Shown piece after piece: positions 9,495 to 20,651 of a stretch of DNA of 64,000 nt. A program made the translations under genes and the position numbers. The notes below the pieces were generated by a model that worked only from the letters and a program-made list of their open reading frames with translations, was not told the DNA's origin and made no database searches. The stretch lies in NCBI RefSeq assembly GCF_022346605.1, contig NZ_JAKRNT010000001.1:372001-436000 (forward strand), written 5' to 3'. The DNA is from Sporosarcina sp. ACRSL. GTDB taxonomy: Bacteria; Bacillota; Bacilli; Bacillales_A; Planococcaceae. The number at the start of each line of letters is the position of its first letter. The stretch's first letter is position 1.

Positions 9495-12400
9495 ATGGAT
9501 GCGAAAGTGAAATTGTTGACGTTGCTACAGCAGATTGGAATGGCGGACGATCAAACAATCGCCCATTTCGAACATGGAACATTGGAACGTGTTGACATTC
9601 ATCGTAAATCGAGAATTTGGCAATTTAACGTGGTGCTTGAAAAAACATTGCCTGTCCACATTTTTCAGTTATTCCAACAAAGGCTGAGAGAGGCCTTTAC
9701 TTCCATAGCAGCAGTCCGTTTGAGATTAACTGTCAGATCGACCGAAGGAGATCCGGAATTGATTGTCGGCTATTGGCCATGTGTTTTGGAAGAAATGAGA
9801 GATATGTCTCCACCGATCCGTGAACGGCTTATCGGGCAAACACCGGTACTCGTTGGCGAAAAAATGACGTTGACGTGTGTGAACGATTTTGAACAGCAAA
9901 CAATGAAAAATAAATATGGCCGTCTAATTGCTGAAGTATATGAATCATTCGGTTTTCCATCGATGGCGATCGAATTTACAATTACTGAAGATGCGGAAGA
10001 TAATGAAGCTGAACGAATTGCGTTCCTCGCTCAAAAAGAAGCAGAAGAAAAAGAGTATGCAAAGAACGCCCTGGCTAATCTACAAAAAATGGAAGCGATG
10101 AAAAAGGAAAATGGAGATAATGGGAATGGGCCATTCGTTTTGGGAGTTCCAATTAAACCTGATGAACCAATTATCGACATCCAGACGATACAAGATGAAG
10201 AAAGACGCGTTACGATTGAAGGTTATGTATTTGATGCAGAAGTAAGGGAATTGAGAAGTGGCCGTTCATTGCTCACAATCAAAGTGACAGATTATACTGA
10301 TTCGATACTTGTTAAAATGTTCTCGCGGGATAATGAAGACGCCGAACTTATGAAGACGTTGAAAAAAGGAGCATGGGTACGTGCAAGGGGCAGCATCCAG
10401 AACGATACATTCGTCCGAGATCTCATTATGATGGCTCAAGACATCATGGAAGTCGCTCCGGTTGTCCGAAAAGATACTGCCCCTGATGACCGCAAACGGA
10501 TCGAATTGCACGCTCATACGACAATGAGTCAGATGGATGCAGTGACATCAGCATCCGCCTTAGTCGCTCAAGCTGCAAAATGGGGGCATCCAGCGGTTGC
10601 GATAACAGATCATGCGAACGTTCAAGCCTTTCCCGAAGCCTACTCCGCGGGTAAGAAGCACGGCATAAAAGTATTGTTCGGATTAGAGGCCAATTTGGTC
10701 GATGATGGAGTCCCGATTGTTTATGACGAGCAACATCGGTTACTTGAAAATGATACCTTTGTTGTTTTTGACGTAGAGACGACTGGACTTTCGGCAGTTT
10801 ATGACACGATTATCGAGTTAGCGGCGGTTAAAGTAGTCAATGGGGAGTTGAAGGAAAGGTTTGAAAGGTTCGCCAATCCCCACCATCCGCTTTCTTCAAC
10901 GACGACAGAGTTGACCGGCATAACGGATGATATGGTGAAAGATGCACCTGAAGTGTCGGAAGTCATACGAGATTTCAAGGAATTCATAGGAGATGCAATT
11001 CTTGTCGCCCATAATGCTTCGTTTGATATGGGATTCTTTTACGAGGCAAGCAAGAAGGCTGGTCTGCATGATCGAAACTATCCGGTCATCGACACACTAG
11101 AATTGGCACGTTTCCTCTATCCAGAATTGCGCAATCATAGACTGAATACATTGGCGAAAAAGTTTGATATTGAATTGACGCAGCATCACCGTGCAATTTA
11201 TGACACGGAAGCGACTGCTTATTTATTTATCCGCCTTATGAAAGACGCGGCAACGGAAAAAGGAATCGAATACTTGGATGATTTCAATAAAAATATCGGT
11301 GAAGGCGATGCTTACAAACGATCGAGGCCATCCCATTGCACGTTGCTTGCAACAGATGATGAAGGGTTAAAAAATCTATTCAAGCTTGTATCCATTTCAC
11401 ACATGGATTACTTTTACAGGGTCCCGCGAATCCCTCGTTCTTTATTGATGAAATACCGCAATGGCCTTCTCGTCGGTTCGGGATGCGACAAAGGAGAAGT
11501 GTTTGAAGGCCTTATGCAGAAATCAATGGAAGAAGTCGAGGAAATTGCTCGATTCTATGACTATTTGGAACTGCATCCAAAGCCTGCCTATTCACATTTG
11601 ATTGAATTGGAATTGATCAGGGATGAATGGAATCTTGAAGACATCATGAGGAAAATGATCAAGCTAGGGAAAAAGGTTGGACTGCCTGTCTGTGCTACAG
11701 GGAATGTCCATTATATTGACGAGACGGACGCCATGTATCGTCAAGTGCTCGTCCGCTCTCAAGGTGGAGCAAATCCGATGAACCGCCATTCCTTGCCTGA
11801 AGTCCATTTCCGGACGACCGATGAAATGCTCGACCATTTTTCGTTTTTAGGCAAGGAAACCGCGGAGCAGATCGTCATCGATAATCCGCAGTCAATTGCC
11901 AATCGTATAGGGGATGTGAAAGTCATCAAAGATGATTTGTACACTCCGACGATTGAGGGGGCAGATGAAGAAGTTAGGGAACTGACGTATTCAATGGCAA
12001 GGCATATTTACGGTGAACAATTGCCCGAAATAATCGAGGCAAGGATTGAAAAAGAATTAAAATCGATTATCGACAACGGCTTCGCGGTTATTTATCTCAT
12101 TTCGCATAAGCTTGTAAAGAAATCATTGGATGACGGATATCTTGTTGGCTCCCGTGGATCGGTTGGCTCCTCCCTCGTCGCAACAATGATGGAAATCACG
12201 GAAGTGAATCCAATGCCTCCGCATTACGTTTGCCCTTCATGTAAGACAGCAGAGTTCTTTGATGACGGGTCAGTCGGCTCCGGTTTCGACTTGCCGGACA
12301 AAGCATGCCCGTCTTGCGGAACGATGTTTAAAAAAGATGGACAAGATATCCCGTTTGAAACGTTCTTAGGCTTCAATGGGGATAAAGTTCCCGATATCGA

Positions 12401-13811
12401 CTTGAACTTCAGTGGAGAATATCAGGCGCATGCCCATAATTATACGAAAGAGCTTTTCGGTGAAGATTATGTGTATCGTGCTGGAACAATCGGTACGGTT
12501 GCAGAAAAGACTGCGTACGGCTACGTCCGTGGATATATGAACGACAACAATCTCCATTTGCGGGGGGCGGAAATTGACCGTCTCGTGCAAGGATGTACGG
12601 GCGTTAAAAGGAATACGGGACAGCATCCAGGTGGAATTATCGTCGTACCAGACAATATGGAAATATTCGACTTCACGCCGATCCAATTCCCTGCCGACGA
12701 CACGACATCGAGTTGGCGTACGACGCATTTTGATTTCCATTCAATTGACAATAACCTACTGAAACTCGACATTCTAGGGCACGATGATCCAACGATGATT
12801 AAAATGCTAGAAGACCTTTCGGGTATCGATCCGAAAACGATTCCACCGGATGATGAAGGTGTCATGGCACTGTTCAGCGGTACATCGTCATTAGGGGTTA
12901 CAGAAGAGCAGATCGATTGCAAGACAGGAACTTTGGGTGTACCTGAATTCGGTACAAGGTTCGTAAGACAGATGCTTGAGGAAACGAAACCGTCCACTTT
13001 TTCTGAGCTTATCCAAATTTCCGGGTTGTCCCACGGGACGGACGTGTGGCTTGGAAATGCTCAAGAGCTTATCCAAAACAAGATATGCCAATTGTCCGAA
13101 GTGATCGGCTGCCGTGATGATATTATGGTTTATTTGATTTACCAAGGATTAGAACCTTCTATGGCGTTCAAAATAATGGAATCGGTCCGGAAAGGGAAAG
13201 GGCTTACGCCTGAATTCGAAGCAGAGATGAAGGCGAACAAAGTGCCAGGCTGGTATATCGATTCATGTAAAAAGATAAAGTACATGTTCCCGAAAGCCCA
13301 CGCAGCTGCTTATGTCCTTATGGCGTTACGAATTGCATATTTCAAGGTGCACCACCCGATCATGTATTATGCCGCCTATTTCACCGTCCGCGCGACTGAT
13401 TACGATCTCGCGACGATGACGAAAGGTTCTGCTTCCATTCGTGCGAAAATCAAAGAGATTAACGACAAAGGATTAGAGGCATCACCAAAAGAGAAAAACT
13501 TGCTGACTGTTTTGGAGATTTCTTTAGAAATGTACGAGCGTGGATTCTCCTTCGCCAAACCAGATCTATATAAATCCGCAGCCTCGGAATTTATTATTGA
13601 TGGCAACCAATTAATACCGCCATTCGACGCAATCCCTTCCTTAGGGACAAACGTTGCCAAAACAATTGTAGAAGCTCGCAAGGATGGCATCTTCCTATCG
13701 AAGGAAGACTTGCAGCAACGGGGGAGAGTTTCGAAAACGGTTATTGAATATATGGATTCATTAGGCTGCCTGGAAGGCATGCCCGATTCAAACCAGCTAT
13801 CCCTTTTTTAA
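9495..13811 (+). CDS. polC: DNA polymerase III alpha subunit, PolC type
   Basis: Replicative polymerase of Firmicutes, 1438 aa. Order: N-terminal domain and OB fold (to ~320), PHP domain starting at [11 protein letters not shown] (~338), inserted DnaQ-like 3'-5' exonuclease with VFDVETTGL at ~425 (DEDD-type Asp/Glu), and the rest of PHP. A CxxC...CxxC zinc element follows (CPSCKTAEF and CPSCGTMF, ~912-940), then the polymerase active site PDIDLNFSG (~967), the palm/fingers, and a helix-hairpin-helix region near the end. ATG 9495 follows GGGGG. Full length, no frameshift. Confidence 0.98.
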   Translation: MDAKVKLLTLLQQIGMADDQTIAHFEHGTLERVDIHRKSRIWQFNVVLEKTLPVHIFQLFQQRLREAFTSIAAVRLRLTVRSTEGDPELIVGYWPCVLEEMRDMSPPIRERLIGQTPVLVGEKMTLTCVNDFEQQTMKNKYGRLIAEVYESFGFPSMAIEFTITEDAEDNEAERIAFLAQKEAEEKEYAKNALANLQKMEAMKKENGDNGNGPFVLGVPIKPDEPIIDIQTIQDEERRVTIEGYVFDAEVRELRSGRSLLTIKVTDYTDSILVKMFSRDNEDAELMKTLKKGAWVRARGSIQNDTFVRDLIMMAQDIMEVAPVVRKDTAPDDRKRIELHAHTTMSQMDAVTSASALVAQAAKWGHPAVAITDHANVQAFPEAYSAGKKHGIKVLFGLEANLVDDGVPIVYDEQHRLLENDTFVVFDVETTGLSAVYDTIIELAAVKVVNGELKERFERFANPHHPLSSTTTELTGITDDMVKDAPEVSEVIRDFKEFIGDAILVAHNASFDMGFFYEASKKAGLHDRNYPVIDTLELARFLYPELRNHRLNTLAKKFDIELTQHHRAIYDTEATAYLFIRLMKDAATEKGIEYLDDFNKNIGEGDAYKRSRPSHCTLLATDDEGLKNLFKLVSISHMDYFYRVPRIPRSLLMKYRNGLLVGSGCDKGEVFEGLMQKSMEEVEEIARFYDYLELHPKPAYSHLIELELIRDEWNLEDIMRKMIKLGKKVGLPVCATGNVHYIDETDAMYRQVLVRSQGGANPMNRHSLPEVHFRTTDEMLDHFSFLGKETAEQIVIDNPQSIANRIGDVKVIKDDLYTPTIEGADEEVRELTYSMARHIYGEQLPEIIEARIEKELKSIIDNGFAVIYLISHKLVKKSLDDGYLVGSRGSVGSSLVATMMEITEVNPMPPHYVCPSCKTAEFFDDGSVGSGFDLPDKACPSCGTMFKKDGQDIPFETFLGFNGDKVPDIDLNFSGEYQAHAHNYTKELFGEDYVYRAGTIGTVAEKTAYGYVRGYMNDNNLHLRGAEIDRLVQGCTGVKRNTGQHPGGIIVVPDNMEIFDFTPIQFPADDTTSSWRTTHFDFHSIDNNLLKLDILGHDDPTMIKMLEDLSGIDPKTIPPDDEGVMALFSGTSSLGVTEEQIDCKTGTLGVPEFGTRFVRQMLEETKPSTFSELIQISGLSHGTDVWLGNAQELIQNKICQLSEVIGCRDDIMVYLIYQGLEPSMAFKIMESVRKGKGLTPEFEAEMKANKVPGWYIDSCKKIKYMFPKAHAAAYVLMALRIAYFKVHHPIMYYAAYFTVRATDYDLATMTKGSASIRAKIKEINDKGLEASPKEKNLLTVLEISLEMYERGFSFAKPDLYKSAASEFIIDGNQLIPPFDAIPSLGTNVAKTIVEARKDGIFLSKEDLQQRGRVSKTVIEYMDSLGCLEGMPDSNQLSLF

Positions 13812-14148
13812 GCAACTCATCGTTTGGCAACAGCAAGCATTTGGCATCGTCTAGACTTCGGGCGCCAGGGGCTTGGGTCATCATTGCTCCCAACGCTTCG
13901 CTTTTGCTCGCAAAAGCCGTTCTACGTGACGGCTTTGCCTGTCGCCTCTAGGCAGGCGCCCTCCGCTTTTGTTATCTTCTACAATCCACCACCCTCCGCA
14001 TTTGGCAGATTGTTTGCATTGATGCCCAGTAGATGGTATGATTGGAGCAACTTTTGCTATAAGTCTTGCGAAAAAAGAGTGGGATTTCCCGCTCTTTTCT
14101 GTTGTTCAATTCGAAAAGACATAGTTTGAATCAAATTTCGGGAGGGTT
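13812..14148. repeat. 337-bp non-coding spacer holding a composite repeat with flanking 10-bp direct repeats
   Basis: GCATTTGGCA occurs at 13837-13846 and again at 13998-14007, bracketing ~150 bp. Inside, 13887-13935 is one hairpin unit of the family arrayed at 51749-51988. It is flanked by sequence (13847-13886 and 13936-13985) resembling, from memory, another common Bacillales intergenic repeat. An open frame of 101 codons across it reads through the repeat and is not a credible gene. A terminator lies at 14073. Confidence 0.65.
14073..14100 (+). terminator. Intrinsic terminator upstream of rimP (for polC)
   Basis: AAAAGAGTGGGA/TCCCGCTCTTTT stem with one G.T pair and a 2-base loop. Confidence 0.7.
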
Positions 14149-14151
14149 ATG

Positions 14152-14628
14152 ATGAGTAAAATTACAGAAGAAGTTGAAAAGCTCGTCAGTCCGATAGTGA
14201 ACGACCTCGAGTTGGAATTGGTTGACATTGAATTTGTAAAAGAAGGAAGAGATTGGTTTTTACGGGTTTATGTGGATACGCCTGAAGGGAATATCGATAT
14301 CGAACAGTGCGCACTCGTAAGCGAAAGACTTAGTGAAGAGCTCGACCGCACTGATCCAATTCCACAGAATTACTTTCTTGAGGTTTCCTCGCCTGGCGCC
14401 GAACGTCCTTTGAAAAAAGAAGAGGACTTCCAAAAGGCTGTCGGTCAATATGTATTCATTAAAACGTACGAACCGATCAATGGCATGAAAGAGTTTGAAG
14501 GCTACTTGCTTTCCTATGGTCCCGATGCTGCAGAAGTTGAAATCCGCATCAAGACCCGGAAATTGCAAGTAGTCATCGACAAGGAAAAAATTGCTTTTGC
14601 ACGACTAGCAATCGATTTTTCCGCATAA
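14152..14628 (+). CDS. rimP: Ribosome maturation factor RimP
   Basis: Assists 30S assembly. 158 aa with the N-terminal alpha/beta domain (LELVDIEFVKEGRDWFLRVYVD) and a C-terminal Sm-like barrel after the VSSPGAERPL motif. Two adjacent ATGs exist. 14152 gives six bases to GGAGG and the conserved MSK start; 14149 is too close. First gene of the nusA-infB operon, as throughout Firmicutes. Confidence 0.95.
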   Translation: MSKITEEVEKLVSPIVNDLELELVDIEFVKEGRDWFLRVYVDTPEGNIDIEQCALVSERLSEELDRTDPIPQNYFLEVSSPGAERPLKKEEDFQKAVGQYVFIKTYEPINGMKEFEGYLLSYGPDAAEVEIRIKTRKLQVVIDKEKIAFARLAIDFSA

Positions 14629-14650
14629 TTGAATATAGGAGTGATTAAAT

Positions 14651-15871
14651 ATGAGTAGTGATCTACTCGATGCACTGACAGCCCTTGAAAAGCAAAAAGG
14701 AATTTCTAGGGATGTAATTGTAGAAGCGATTGAAGCGGCACTTGTTACCGCATATAAGAGAAACTTCAACCAAGCGCAAAACGTCCGAGTCGATTTGAAT
14801 TTGGAGCGAGGGACGATCAAAGTCTATTCCCGTAAAGATGTCGTGGAAGAAGTGGAAGATGAGAGACTTCAACTTGCACTTGAAGACGCTTTAGCGATCA
14901 ATCCTGCATATGAGCTTGGAGATATCGTTGAAGAAGAGGTGACTCCACGCGATTTCGGAAGGATTGCAGCGCAAACCGCGAAGCAAGTCGTTACACAGCG
15001 TGTACGCGAAGCTGAACGGGGATTGATCTACGATGAATATGTAGACCGTGAAGATGACATTGTCAATGGGATTGTCGAGCGTTTGGACGCAAGGAATCTA
15101 TACGTTGGTCTTGGCAAAGTGGAGGCGGTGCTTCCTGCGAGCGAACAGATCACTACTGAATCCTATCAGCCCCATGATCGCATCAAGGTATATATTACAA
15201 AAGTTGAGCGCACGTCAAGAGGACCTCAGGTATTCGTGTCCCGTACGCATCCTGGCCTTTTACGTAGACTGTTTGAAATGGAAGTCCCGGAAATCTACGA
15301 TGGCACAGTTGAAATCAAGTCGATTGCACGTGAGGCGGGAGACCGGTCGAAAATCTCAGTCTATACAAATAATGAAGAAGTAGATCCAGTCGGGTCTTGT
15401 GTCGGTTCTCGCGGAGCACGAGTTCAATCCATCTCAAATGAATTGAACGGAGAGAAAATCGATATTGTTGAATGGTCGGAAGATCCGGTCGTCTTCGTTG
15501 CGAATGCGTTAAGTCCTTCAAAAGTATTGGACGTGCAAGTGAACGAAGAGGACAGATCGACAACTGTTGTTGTTCCGGATTACCAGTTGTCATTGGCAAT
15601 TGGAAAGCGTGGACAGAACGCACGACTAGCCGCTAAATTGACTGGTTGGAAAATCGATATTAAAAGTGAAACGGATGCTCGTGAATTAGGCATCTATCCT
15701 CCTACTTTCAATCATACAGGTGAAGAGGGACTATTTGACGATGATGTATATGCCGTTACCGAAAATGGAAACGATGAATATGATGAGGATCCATATTTCG
15801 ATAATGAACAAGAAGAGGAATCAGAATTAGAAACGATCGATTTATATTCGGATACAGACGAAGACAACTGA
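14651..15871 (+). CDS. nusA: Transcription elongation/termination factor NusA
   Basis: Binds RNA polymerase and nascent RNA, modulating pausing, termination and antitermination. 406 aa: N-terminal polymerase-binding domain (1-~125), S1 domain (~135-200, ends near [20 protein letters not shown]), then KH1 with [15 protein letters not shown] and KH2 with [20 protein letters not shown] strongly acidic tail follows (~350-406, rich in Asp/Glu with Tyr). From memory B. subtilis NusA is ~370 aa, so the acidic tail is an extension. Confidence 0.97.
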   Translation: MSSDLLDALTALEKQKGISRDVIVEAIEAALVTAYKRNFNQAQNVRVDLNLERGTIKVYSRKDVVEEVEDERLQLALEDALAINPAYELGDIVEEEVTPRDFGRIAAQTAKQVVTQRVREAERGLIYDEYVDREDDIVNGIVERLDARNLYVGLGKVEAVLPASEQITTESYQPHDRIKVYITKVERTSRGPQVFVSRTHPGLLRRLFEMEVPEIYDGTVEIKSIAREAGDRSKISVYTNNEEVDPVGSCVGSRGARVQSISNELNGEKIDIVEWSEDPVVFVANALSPSKVLDVQVNEEDRSTTVVVPDYQLSLAIGKRGQNARLAAKLTGWKIDIKSETDARELGIYPPTFNHTGEEGLFDDDVYAVTENGNDEYDEDPYFDNEQEEESELETIDLYSDTDEDN

Positions 15872-15890
15872 TTTGAGAGGATGATTGCCC

Positions 15891-16169
15891 ATGACAAGCA
15901 AAAAGAAAATACCTTTGCGTAAATGTGCAGCGACGGGTGAGATGTTGCCAAAGAAGGAAATGATCCGCATTGTCCGCACAAAGGAAGGTGAAGTTTCAGT
16001 CGATTTGACAGGAAAGAAATCAGGACGTGGTACATATGTATCGAAAACTGAGCAGGCTGTTGAAACAGCTAAACGCAATCGATCGATTGAAACTCAGCTT
16101 GGAACATCGGTGCCTGAGGAAGTTTATGATGATCTTCTGCATGCAATCCGTCGTGAGGCATTGAAATGA
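15891..16169 (+). CDS. ylxR: YlxR / RnpM family small RNA-binding protein
   Basis: 92 aa basic protein with the family signature IPLRKCAATGEMLPKKEMIRIV and SGRGTYVS. The B. subtilis homologue has been described as an RNase P modulator; function here is by homology. ATG 15891 is preferred to TTG 15885, as the N-terminus then matches the family. The stop overlaps the ylxQ start (ATGA). Confidence 0.92.
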   Translation: MTSKKKIPLRKCAATGEMLPKKEMIRIVRTKEGEVSVDLTGKKSGRGTYVSKTEQAVETAKRNRSIETQLGTSVPEEVYDDLLHAIRREALK

Positions 16170-16543
16170 ATTATCCTTCAGCAATCTTCCAACTGTTAGG
16201 GATGGCCGCGAGGGCCCGAAAATTGATTACCGGCGAAGAACTTGTTATCAAAGAAGTTCGTTCGGGGAATGCGCGTTTAGTCATCGTTTCTGAAGATGCT
16301 TCAAAAAATACGCAAAAAAAAGTAAATGATAAATGTAATTTTTACAACGTTGAGAAGCATGTGTTCGGGAGCCGTGAAACTCTCGGCCATGCAATCGGAA
16401 AAGAGTCGCGGGTCGTACTCGCGTTAACGGATGCCGGCTTCGCCGGAAAACTATCCGGGCTCCTCAACGAATATAACCGGGGGTGGGCTAATGACGAAGA
16501 TACGTGTACACGAATACGCGAAACGAGTGAATCGGACGAGTAA
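16166..16543 (+). CDS. ylxQ: YlxQ, L7Ae/L30e-family RNA-binding protein
   Basis: 125 aa; kink-turn binding fold of the L7Ae family ([32 protein letters not shown]). The family is usually ~100 aa. Here the frame runs on past the conserved LSGLLNEY end and overlaps the start of infB by 53 bp, adding a ~20-residue tail. Starts in an ATGA overlap with ylxR, so it is translationally coupled. Confidence 0.92.
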   Translation: MNYPSAIFQLLGMAARARKLITGEELVIKEVRSGNARLVIVSEDASKNTQKKVNDKCNFYNVEKHVFGSRETLGHAIGKESRVVLALTDAGFAGKLSGLLNEYNRGWANDEDTCTRIRETSESDE

Positions 16544-19010
16544 AGAAGTCATTGAAGAGCTTGGAAAATTAAATGTGAATGTAACAAACCATATGTCGAT
16601 GCTTGATAATGAGGCGACAGCAAAGTTGGATCAACGTTTTGGAAAAGGTGGTTCTACTCCATCCGATAAGACTAACAGCGGTCAAAATGGCAAGAAACCA
16701 GCTTCGAATGCATCAAGATCTACAGGCAATTCACGTCCGCAACATGAAAATCAACAAAAAGGCAATCGTCCAGCGCAAGGACAAAAACGCGATAGCCAAA
16801 ATGCTCAAGGCGGCAATCGTCAGGCACAAGGCGGTAATCGCACTAACCAAGGTGCTCAAAGTGGAAACCGTCCAACACAAGGCGGCAATCGAGGTAGCCA
16901 AGGTGCTCAAGGCGGAAATCGTCCGGCGCAAGGCGGTAACCGCACTAGCCAAGGTGCACAAGGTGGGAACCGCCCAGCACAAGGCAGCAATCGTCAAGGA
17001 CAAGGTACACAAGGCGGGAACCGTCCGGCACAAGGTACACAAGGCGGGAACCGTCCGGCACAAGGTGGCAATCGTGCGAGCCAAGGAGCACAAGGCGGCA
17101 ATCGTCAACAAGGCAGTAATCGTCAAGGAGCACAAGGTGCTCAAGGCGGCAATCGCCCAGCAGGACGTGGCGGAAGACCGCCAGCACGTGGCATTAACCA
17201 AGGGCGCAGAAGACATCGTCCAGCACCGATGCCTAAAGTGGAAAAACCGCTACCGGAAAAAATCACTTTCTATGAATCGTTGACAGTTGGAGAACTCGCA
17301 AACAAACTTGGCAGAGAACCGTCTGAAATTATTAAAAAACTATTCATGCTCGGTGTTATGGCAACGATTAACCAAGAACTTGATAAAGACGCAATTGAAT
17401 TGATTTGTGCAGAATATGACGTTGAAGTGGAAGAGGAAATCCGCATTGATGTAACGGATTTGGAAATTTATTTCGAAGAATCTGAAGAGCCGGAAGGGGA
17501 ACTAACAGAACGTCCTCCGGTTGTTACAATCATGGGACACGTTGACCACGGTAAAACAACATTGCTCGATTCCATTCGTGATACGAAAGTGACTCAAGGA
17601 GAAGCCGGCGGTATTACGCAGCATATCGGTGCTTATCAGATTGAAGCAGAAGGAAAGAAAATAACGTTCTTAGACACTCCTGGTCACGCAGCATTTACAA
17701 CAATGCGGGCTCGTGGAGCGAAAGTGACGGACATTACGATTCTTGTTGTCGCTGCGGATGATGGTGTCATGCCACAAACAATCGAAGCGATCAACCATGC
17801 AAAAGCAGCTGAAGTACCAATCATCGTCGCTGTAAATAAAATGGATAAACCGACCGCGAACCCTGACCGTGTTATGCAAGAATTGACAGAACATGGACTT
17901 TTAGCCGAAGCTTGGGGCGGAGATACAATCTTCGTACCGATCTCAGCTTTAAAAGGTGAAGGGATCGATCAGCTGCTAGAAATGGTTCTGTTAGTGGCGG
18001 AAGTTGCAGAATTAAAGGCTAGCAAGAATATCCGTGCAAAAGGGACTGTTATTGAAGCTCAATTAGACCGAGGCAAAGGATCAGTCGCAACCCTTCTCGT
18101 ACAAGATGGAACTTTACGTGTAGGAGACCCAATCGTCGTCGGAAACACTTTCGGTAAAGTACGTGCCATGATCAATGACCTAGGCCGTCGAGTGAAGGAA
18201 GCAGGTCCATCCACTCCTGTTGAAATCACAGGACTAAACGATGTACCGCAAGCAGGTGACCGTTTTGTTGTCTTCGAAGACGAGAAAACAGCCCGTCAAA
18301 TCGCTGAATCGAGAGCTGGCGATGCTTTGCAGGAGCAACGTAGTGAGAAAACGCGTGTAACGCTCGATAACCTATTCGATCAGATGAAGCAAGGGGATAT
18401 GAAGGAATTAAATCTTATCGTCAAAGCAGACGTTCAAGGAACTGTCGAAGCGATGGCGGCATCCCTCATGAAAATCGAAGTCGAAGGGGTAAACGTTAAA
18501 ATCATCCATACAGGAGCAGGCGCCATTAACGAATCAGATATTTCGTTGGCGGCAGCATCTAATGCAATTGTCATCGGTTTCAACGTCCGTCCGGATGTCA
18601 ATGCTAAACGTGCAGCTGAAGAAGAAGGGGTCGATATTCGATTGCACCGTGTTATCTATAAGGTGATTGAAGAAATCGAATCGGCGATGAAAGGTTTATT
18701 GGACCCAGAGTACGAAGAAAAAGTAATTGGGCAAGCTGAAGTTCGCGAAACGTTCAAAGTTTCTAAAATCGGAACAATTGCTGGAAGCTATGTGACCGAG
18801 GGTAAGATTACTCGTGACGCGGGTGTCCGTGTTCTTCGGGATAATATCGTTATCTTCGAAGGTGAACTCGATACATTGAAAAGGTTCAAGGACGACGTAA
18901 AAGAAGTTGCTAGAGGCTATGAGTGCGGAATTACCGTTAAAAACTTCAATGACATTAAGGAAGGCGATATCTTTGAAGCCTTTGTCATGGAGGAAATTAA
19001 GCGGGCATGA
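16491..19010 (+). CDS. infB: Translation initiation factor IF-2
   Basis: GTPase that brings fMet-tRNA to the 30S complex and promotes subunit joining. 839 aa. N-terminal IF2_N motif ([12 protein letters not shown]), then a low-complexity region (~residues 80-245) built of about fifteen [GS]NR repeats in a Gln/Gly context. A second IF2 N-domain follows, then the G domain with GHVDHGKTT (~349), DTPGHAAF (~394) and NKMD (~448), domains II and III, and C2. ATG 16491 lies inside ylxQ. The longer in-frame start at 16431 lacks a site and conservation. The stop overlaps ylxP (ATGA). Confidence 0.97.
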   Translation: MTKIRVHEYAKRVNRTSKEVIEELGKLNVNVTNHMSMLDNEATAKLDQRFGKGGSTPSDKTNSGQNGKKPASNASRSTGNSRPQHENQQKGNRPAQGQKRDSQNAQGGNRQAQGGNRTNQGAQSGNRPTQGGNRGSQGAQGGNRPAQGGNRTSQGAQGGNRPAQGSNRQGQGTQGGNRPAQGTQGGNRPAQGGNRASQGAQGGNRQQGSNRQGAQGAQGGNRPAGRGGRPPARGINQGRRRHRPAPMPKVEKPLPEKITFYESLTVGELANKLGREPSEIIKKLFMLGVMATINQELDKDAIELICAEYDVEVEEEIRIDVTDLEIYFEESEEPEGELTERPPVVTIMGHVDHGKTTLLDSIRDTKVTQGEAGGITQHIGAYQIEAEGKKITFLDTPGHAAFTTMRARGAKVTDITILVVAADDGVMPQTIEAINHAKAAEVPIIVAVNKMDKPTANPDRVMQELTEHGLLAEAWGGDTIFVPISALKGEGIDQLLEMVLLVAEVAELKASKNIRAKGTVIEAQLDRGKGSVATLLVQDGTLRVGDPIVVGNTFGKVRAMINDLGRRVKEAGPSTPVEITGLNDVPQAGDRFVVFEDEKTARQIAESRAGDALQEQRSEKTRVTLDNLFDQMKQGDMKELNLIVKADVQGTVEAMAASLMKIEVEGVNVKIIHTGAGAINESDISLAAASNAIVIGFNVRPDVNAKRAAEEEGVDIRLHRVIYKVIEEIESAMKGLLDPEYEEKVIGQAEVRETFKVSKIGTIAGSYVTEGKITRDAGVRVLRDNIVIFEGELDTLKRFKDDVKEVARGYECGITVKNFNDIKEGDIFEAFVMEEIKRA

Positions 19011-19285
19011 TCGTCTATGCAGAATGTACATTCTTTATACCTGATGTCCATTCGTTAAAAGGAAAAAGATCCGTGTTGAAACGAATGATGGATCGAGTGA
19101 AAAATGAATTCAACGTTTCCATCGCGGAAATCGATTATCAAGATTTGTGGCAAAGGACTACAATCGCTCTCGTGTCGGTAGCTTCGTCTAAAGAAGCGGC
19201 CGAAGGGGAGACGAGAAGAGCCATCCGTTTTTTGGAATCGAATCCGGAATGGGAAATGACAGAAATGATACTTGACTACTATTGA
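19007..19285 (+). CDS. ylxP: DUF503 family protein YlxP
   Basis: 92 aa protein of the YlxP/DUF503 family ([34 protein letters not shown], read as two adjoining motifs). In the nusA-infB operon of most Firmicutes and thought to act in 30S assembly; exact role not visible in sequence. Starts inside the infB stop (ATGA). Confidence 0.93.
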   Translation: MIVYAECTFFIPDVHSLKGKRSVLKRMMDRVKNEFNVSIAEIDYQDLWQRTTIALVSVASSKEAAEGETRRAIRFLESNPEWEMTEMILDYY

Positions 19286-19306
19286 TACGGAATCGGGGTG
19301 ACATCC

Positions 19307-19654
19307 ATGTCTATGCGGGCGAATCGTGTTGCTGAACAGATGAAAAAGGAATTGGGCGGAATTATCGGCCAAAAATTGAAGGATCCTCGCATCGGCTTCG
19401 TTACAGTGACAGATGTCGAAGTGACGGGCGATCTTCAACAAGCCACGATTTTCATTTCGGTATTAGGAAATGATTCGGAAAAAGAGGCGACTCTTGCCGG
19501 CTTGACGAAGGCGAAAGGGTTTATCCGCACGGAAATTGGGCAGCGGATCAGACTGAGGAAGACACCGGAAATCGAATTTGCATTTGATGATTCCGTTGAG
19601 TACGGAAATCGTATCGAATCCTTGCTTCGTCAAGTGAACAGTGAAGAAGAATGA
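19307..19654 (+). CDS. rbfA: Ribosome-binding factor A
   Basis: KH-fold factor that binds immature 30S near helix 1 of 16S rRNA; 115 aa. Conserved start [16 protein letters not shown] and the [18 protein letters not shown] and [14 protein letters not shown] motifs. ATG 19307 has CGGGGTG seven bases before it. GTG 19298 in frame is part of that region and not needed. Confidence 0.96.
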   Translation: MSMRANRVAEQMKKELGGIIGQKLKDPRIGFVTVTDVEVTGDLQQATIFISVLGNDSEKEATLAGLTKAKGFIRTEIGQRIRLRKTPEIEFAFDDSVEYGNRIESLLRQVNSEEE

Positions 19655-19659
19655 ACTAA

Positions 19660-19706
19660 TGGAGGAAGTCGGTGTCCAAATGGACTTTCCGGCTTCCTCC
19701 ATTTTT
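19660..19706 (+). terminator. Long hairpin/terminator between rbfA and truB
   Basis: TGGAGGAAG...CTTCCTCCA with inner CGG/CCG and GTCCA/TGGAC pairs gives a stem of about 17 pairs, followed by TTTTT. It may end the nusA operon or make truB a lower-level read-through gene. Confidence 0.8.
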
Positions 19707-19729
19707 AGTAACAAGAAAGGAGGATGTGT

Positions 19730-20641
19730 ATGGACGGAATTCTTCCGTTATGGAAACAAAAAGGGATGACTTCCCATGATTGCGTATTCAAGCTTAGAAA
19801 AATTTTTGGAATGAAAAAAGTGGGGCATACCGGAACGCTTGATCCGAATGTGGAAGGTGTTCTACCAATATGCCTAGGACAGGCGACAAAGGTCGCGGAA
19901 TACATTACGGACGCGGGCAAGGAGTATATCGCAACTGTTTCGATAGGTACCTCTACCGAAACGGAGGACGGGGAAGGCGCAATTGTCTTGTCAGATAACT
20001 CCTATAAAAAAATTACCCGTAAGGAAATTCTTCAAGCTCTTGAGCAACTCACCGGTAAAATTGTTCAAATTCCTCCGATGTACTCGGCTGTAAAGGTGAA
20101 AGGCAAGAGATTGTATGAATACGCTAGAAAAGGCATCGAAGTTGAAAGACCCAAGAGACTCGTACATATCTATGAAATAGAATTACTCGATGACCAGGAA
20201 TTGTTCGAAGGGGAACAGGTCAATTTCAAGATTCGGATTGCTTGTGGAAAAGGGACTTATATCCGAACGTTATCAGTTCAAATCGGTGAACAGCTTGGTT
20301 TTCCTGCCCATATGGCAAGTTTGGTTCGTACTGTTTCCGGAAACTTCCGTCAGCAAGATTGTTTGACGCTGGAAGAAGTGGAAAAGCAGAAAAAGGAAGG
20401 CACACTCGAACAATATATCCGTCCACTTGAGGAAGCACTTGCCGAATTTGAATTTGTAGAAACCGATGACGAGTTGTATGGTAAGATTATGAATGGACAA
20501 GTGTTACAACAGCATCCTTCACTCATGGAGCGGGATGAAATCGTTTTTACGAAATCAGAAAAAGTGATTGCAATTTATCGTAACCACCCGACAAAAAAAG
20601 GGTTGATGAAACCTGAAAAGATGTTTCCATTCAACAGGTAG
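19730..20641 (+). CDS. truB: tRNA pseudouridine(55) synthase
   Basis: Makes pseudouridine at position 55 of the T-loop in tRNAs. 303 aa. The catalytic-Asp motif is GHTGTLDPNVEGVLPI (Asp in TLDP), with an N-terminal KQKGMTSHDCVFKL and a C-terminal PUA-like portion. ATG 19730 has AAAGGAGG six bases upstream; ATG 19724 would start directly after the site. Follows the long hairpin after rbfA. Confidence 0.96.
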   Translation: MDGILPLWKQKGMTSHDCVFKLRKIFGMKKVGHTGTLDPNVEGVLPICLGQATKVAEYITDAGKEYIATVSIGTSTETEDGEGAIVLSDNSYKKITRKEILQALEQLTGKIVQIPPMYSAVKVKGKRLYEYARKGIEVERPKRLVHIYEIELLDDQELFEGEQVNFKIRIACGKGTYIRTLSVQIGEQLGFPAHMASLVRTVSGNFRQQDCLTLEEVEKQKKEGTLEQYIRPLEEALAEFEFVETDDELYGKIMNGQVLQQHPSLMERDEIVFTKSEKVIAIYRNHPTKKGLMKPEKMFPFNR

Positions 20642-20651
20642 GAGAGATTTC

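Noticed and set aside
13824-14129. 101-codon + strand open frame after polC
   Set aside because: It reads through repeat sequence, has no ribosome-binding site, and shares repeat-derived peptide pieces with open frames at 51800-52185.
16603-17283. 226-codon open frame within infB, and a 161-codon antisense frame at 16731-17216
   Set aside because: Their length is a by-product of the GNR repeat in infB, which avoids stops in other frames. Low complexity, no ribosome-binding site.
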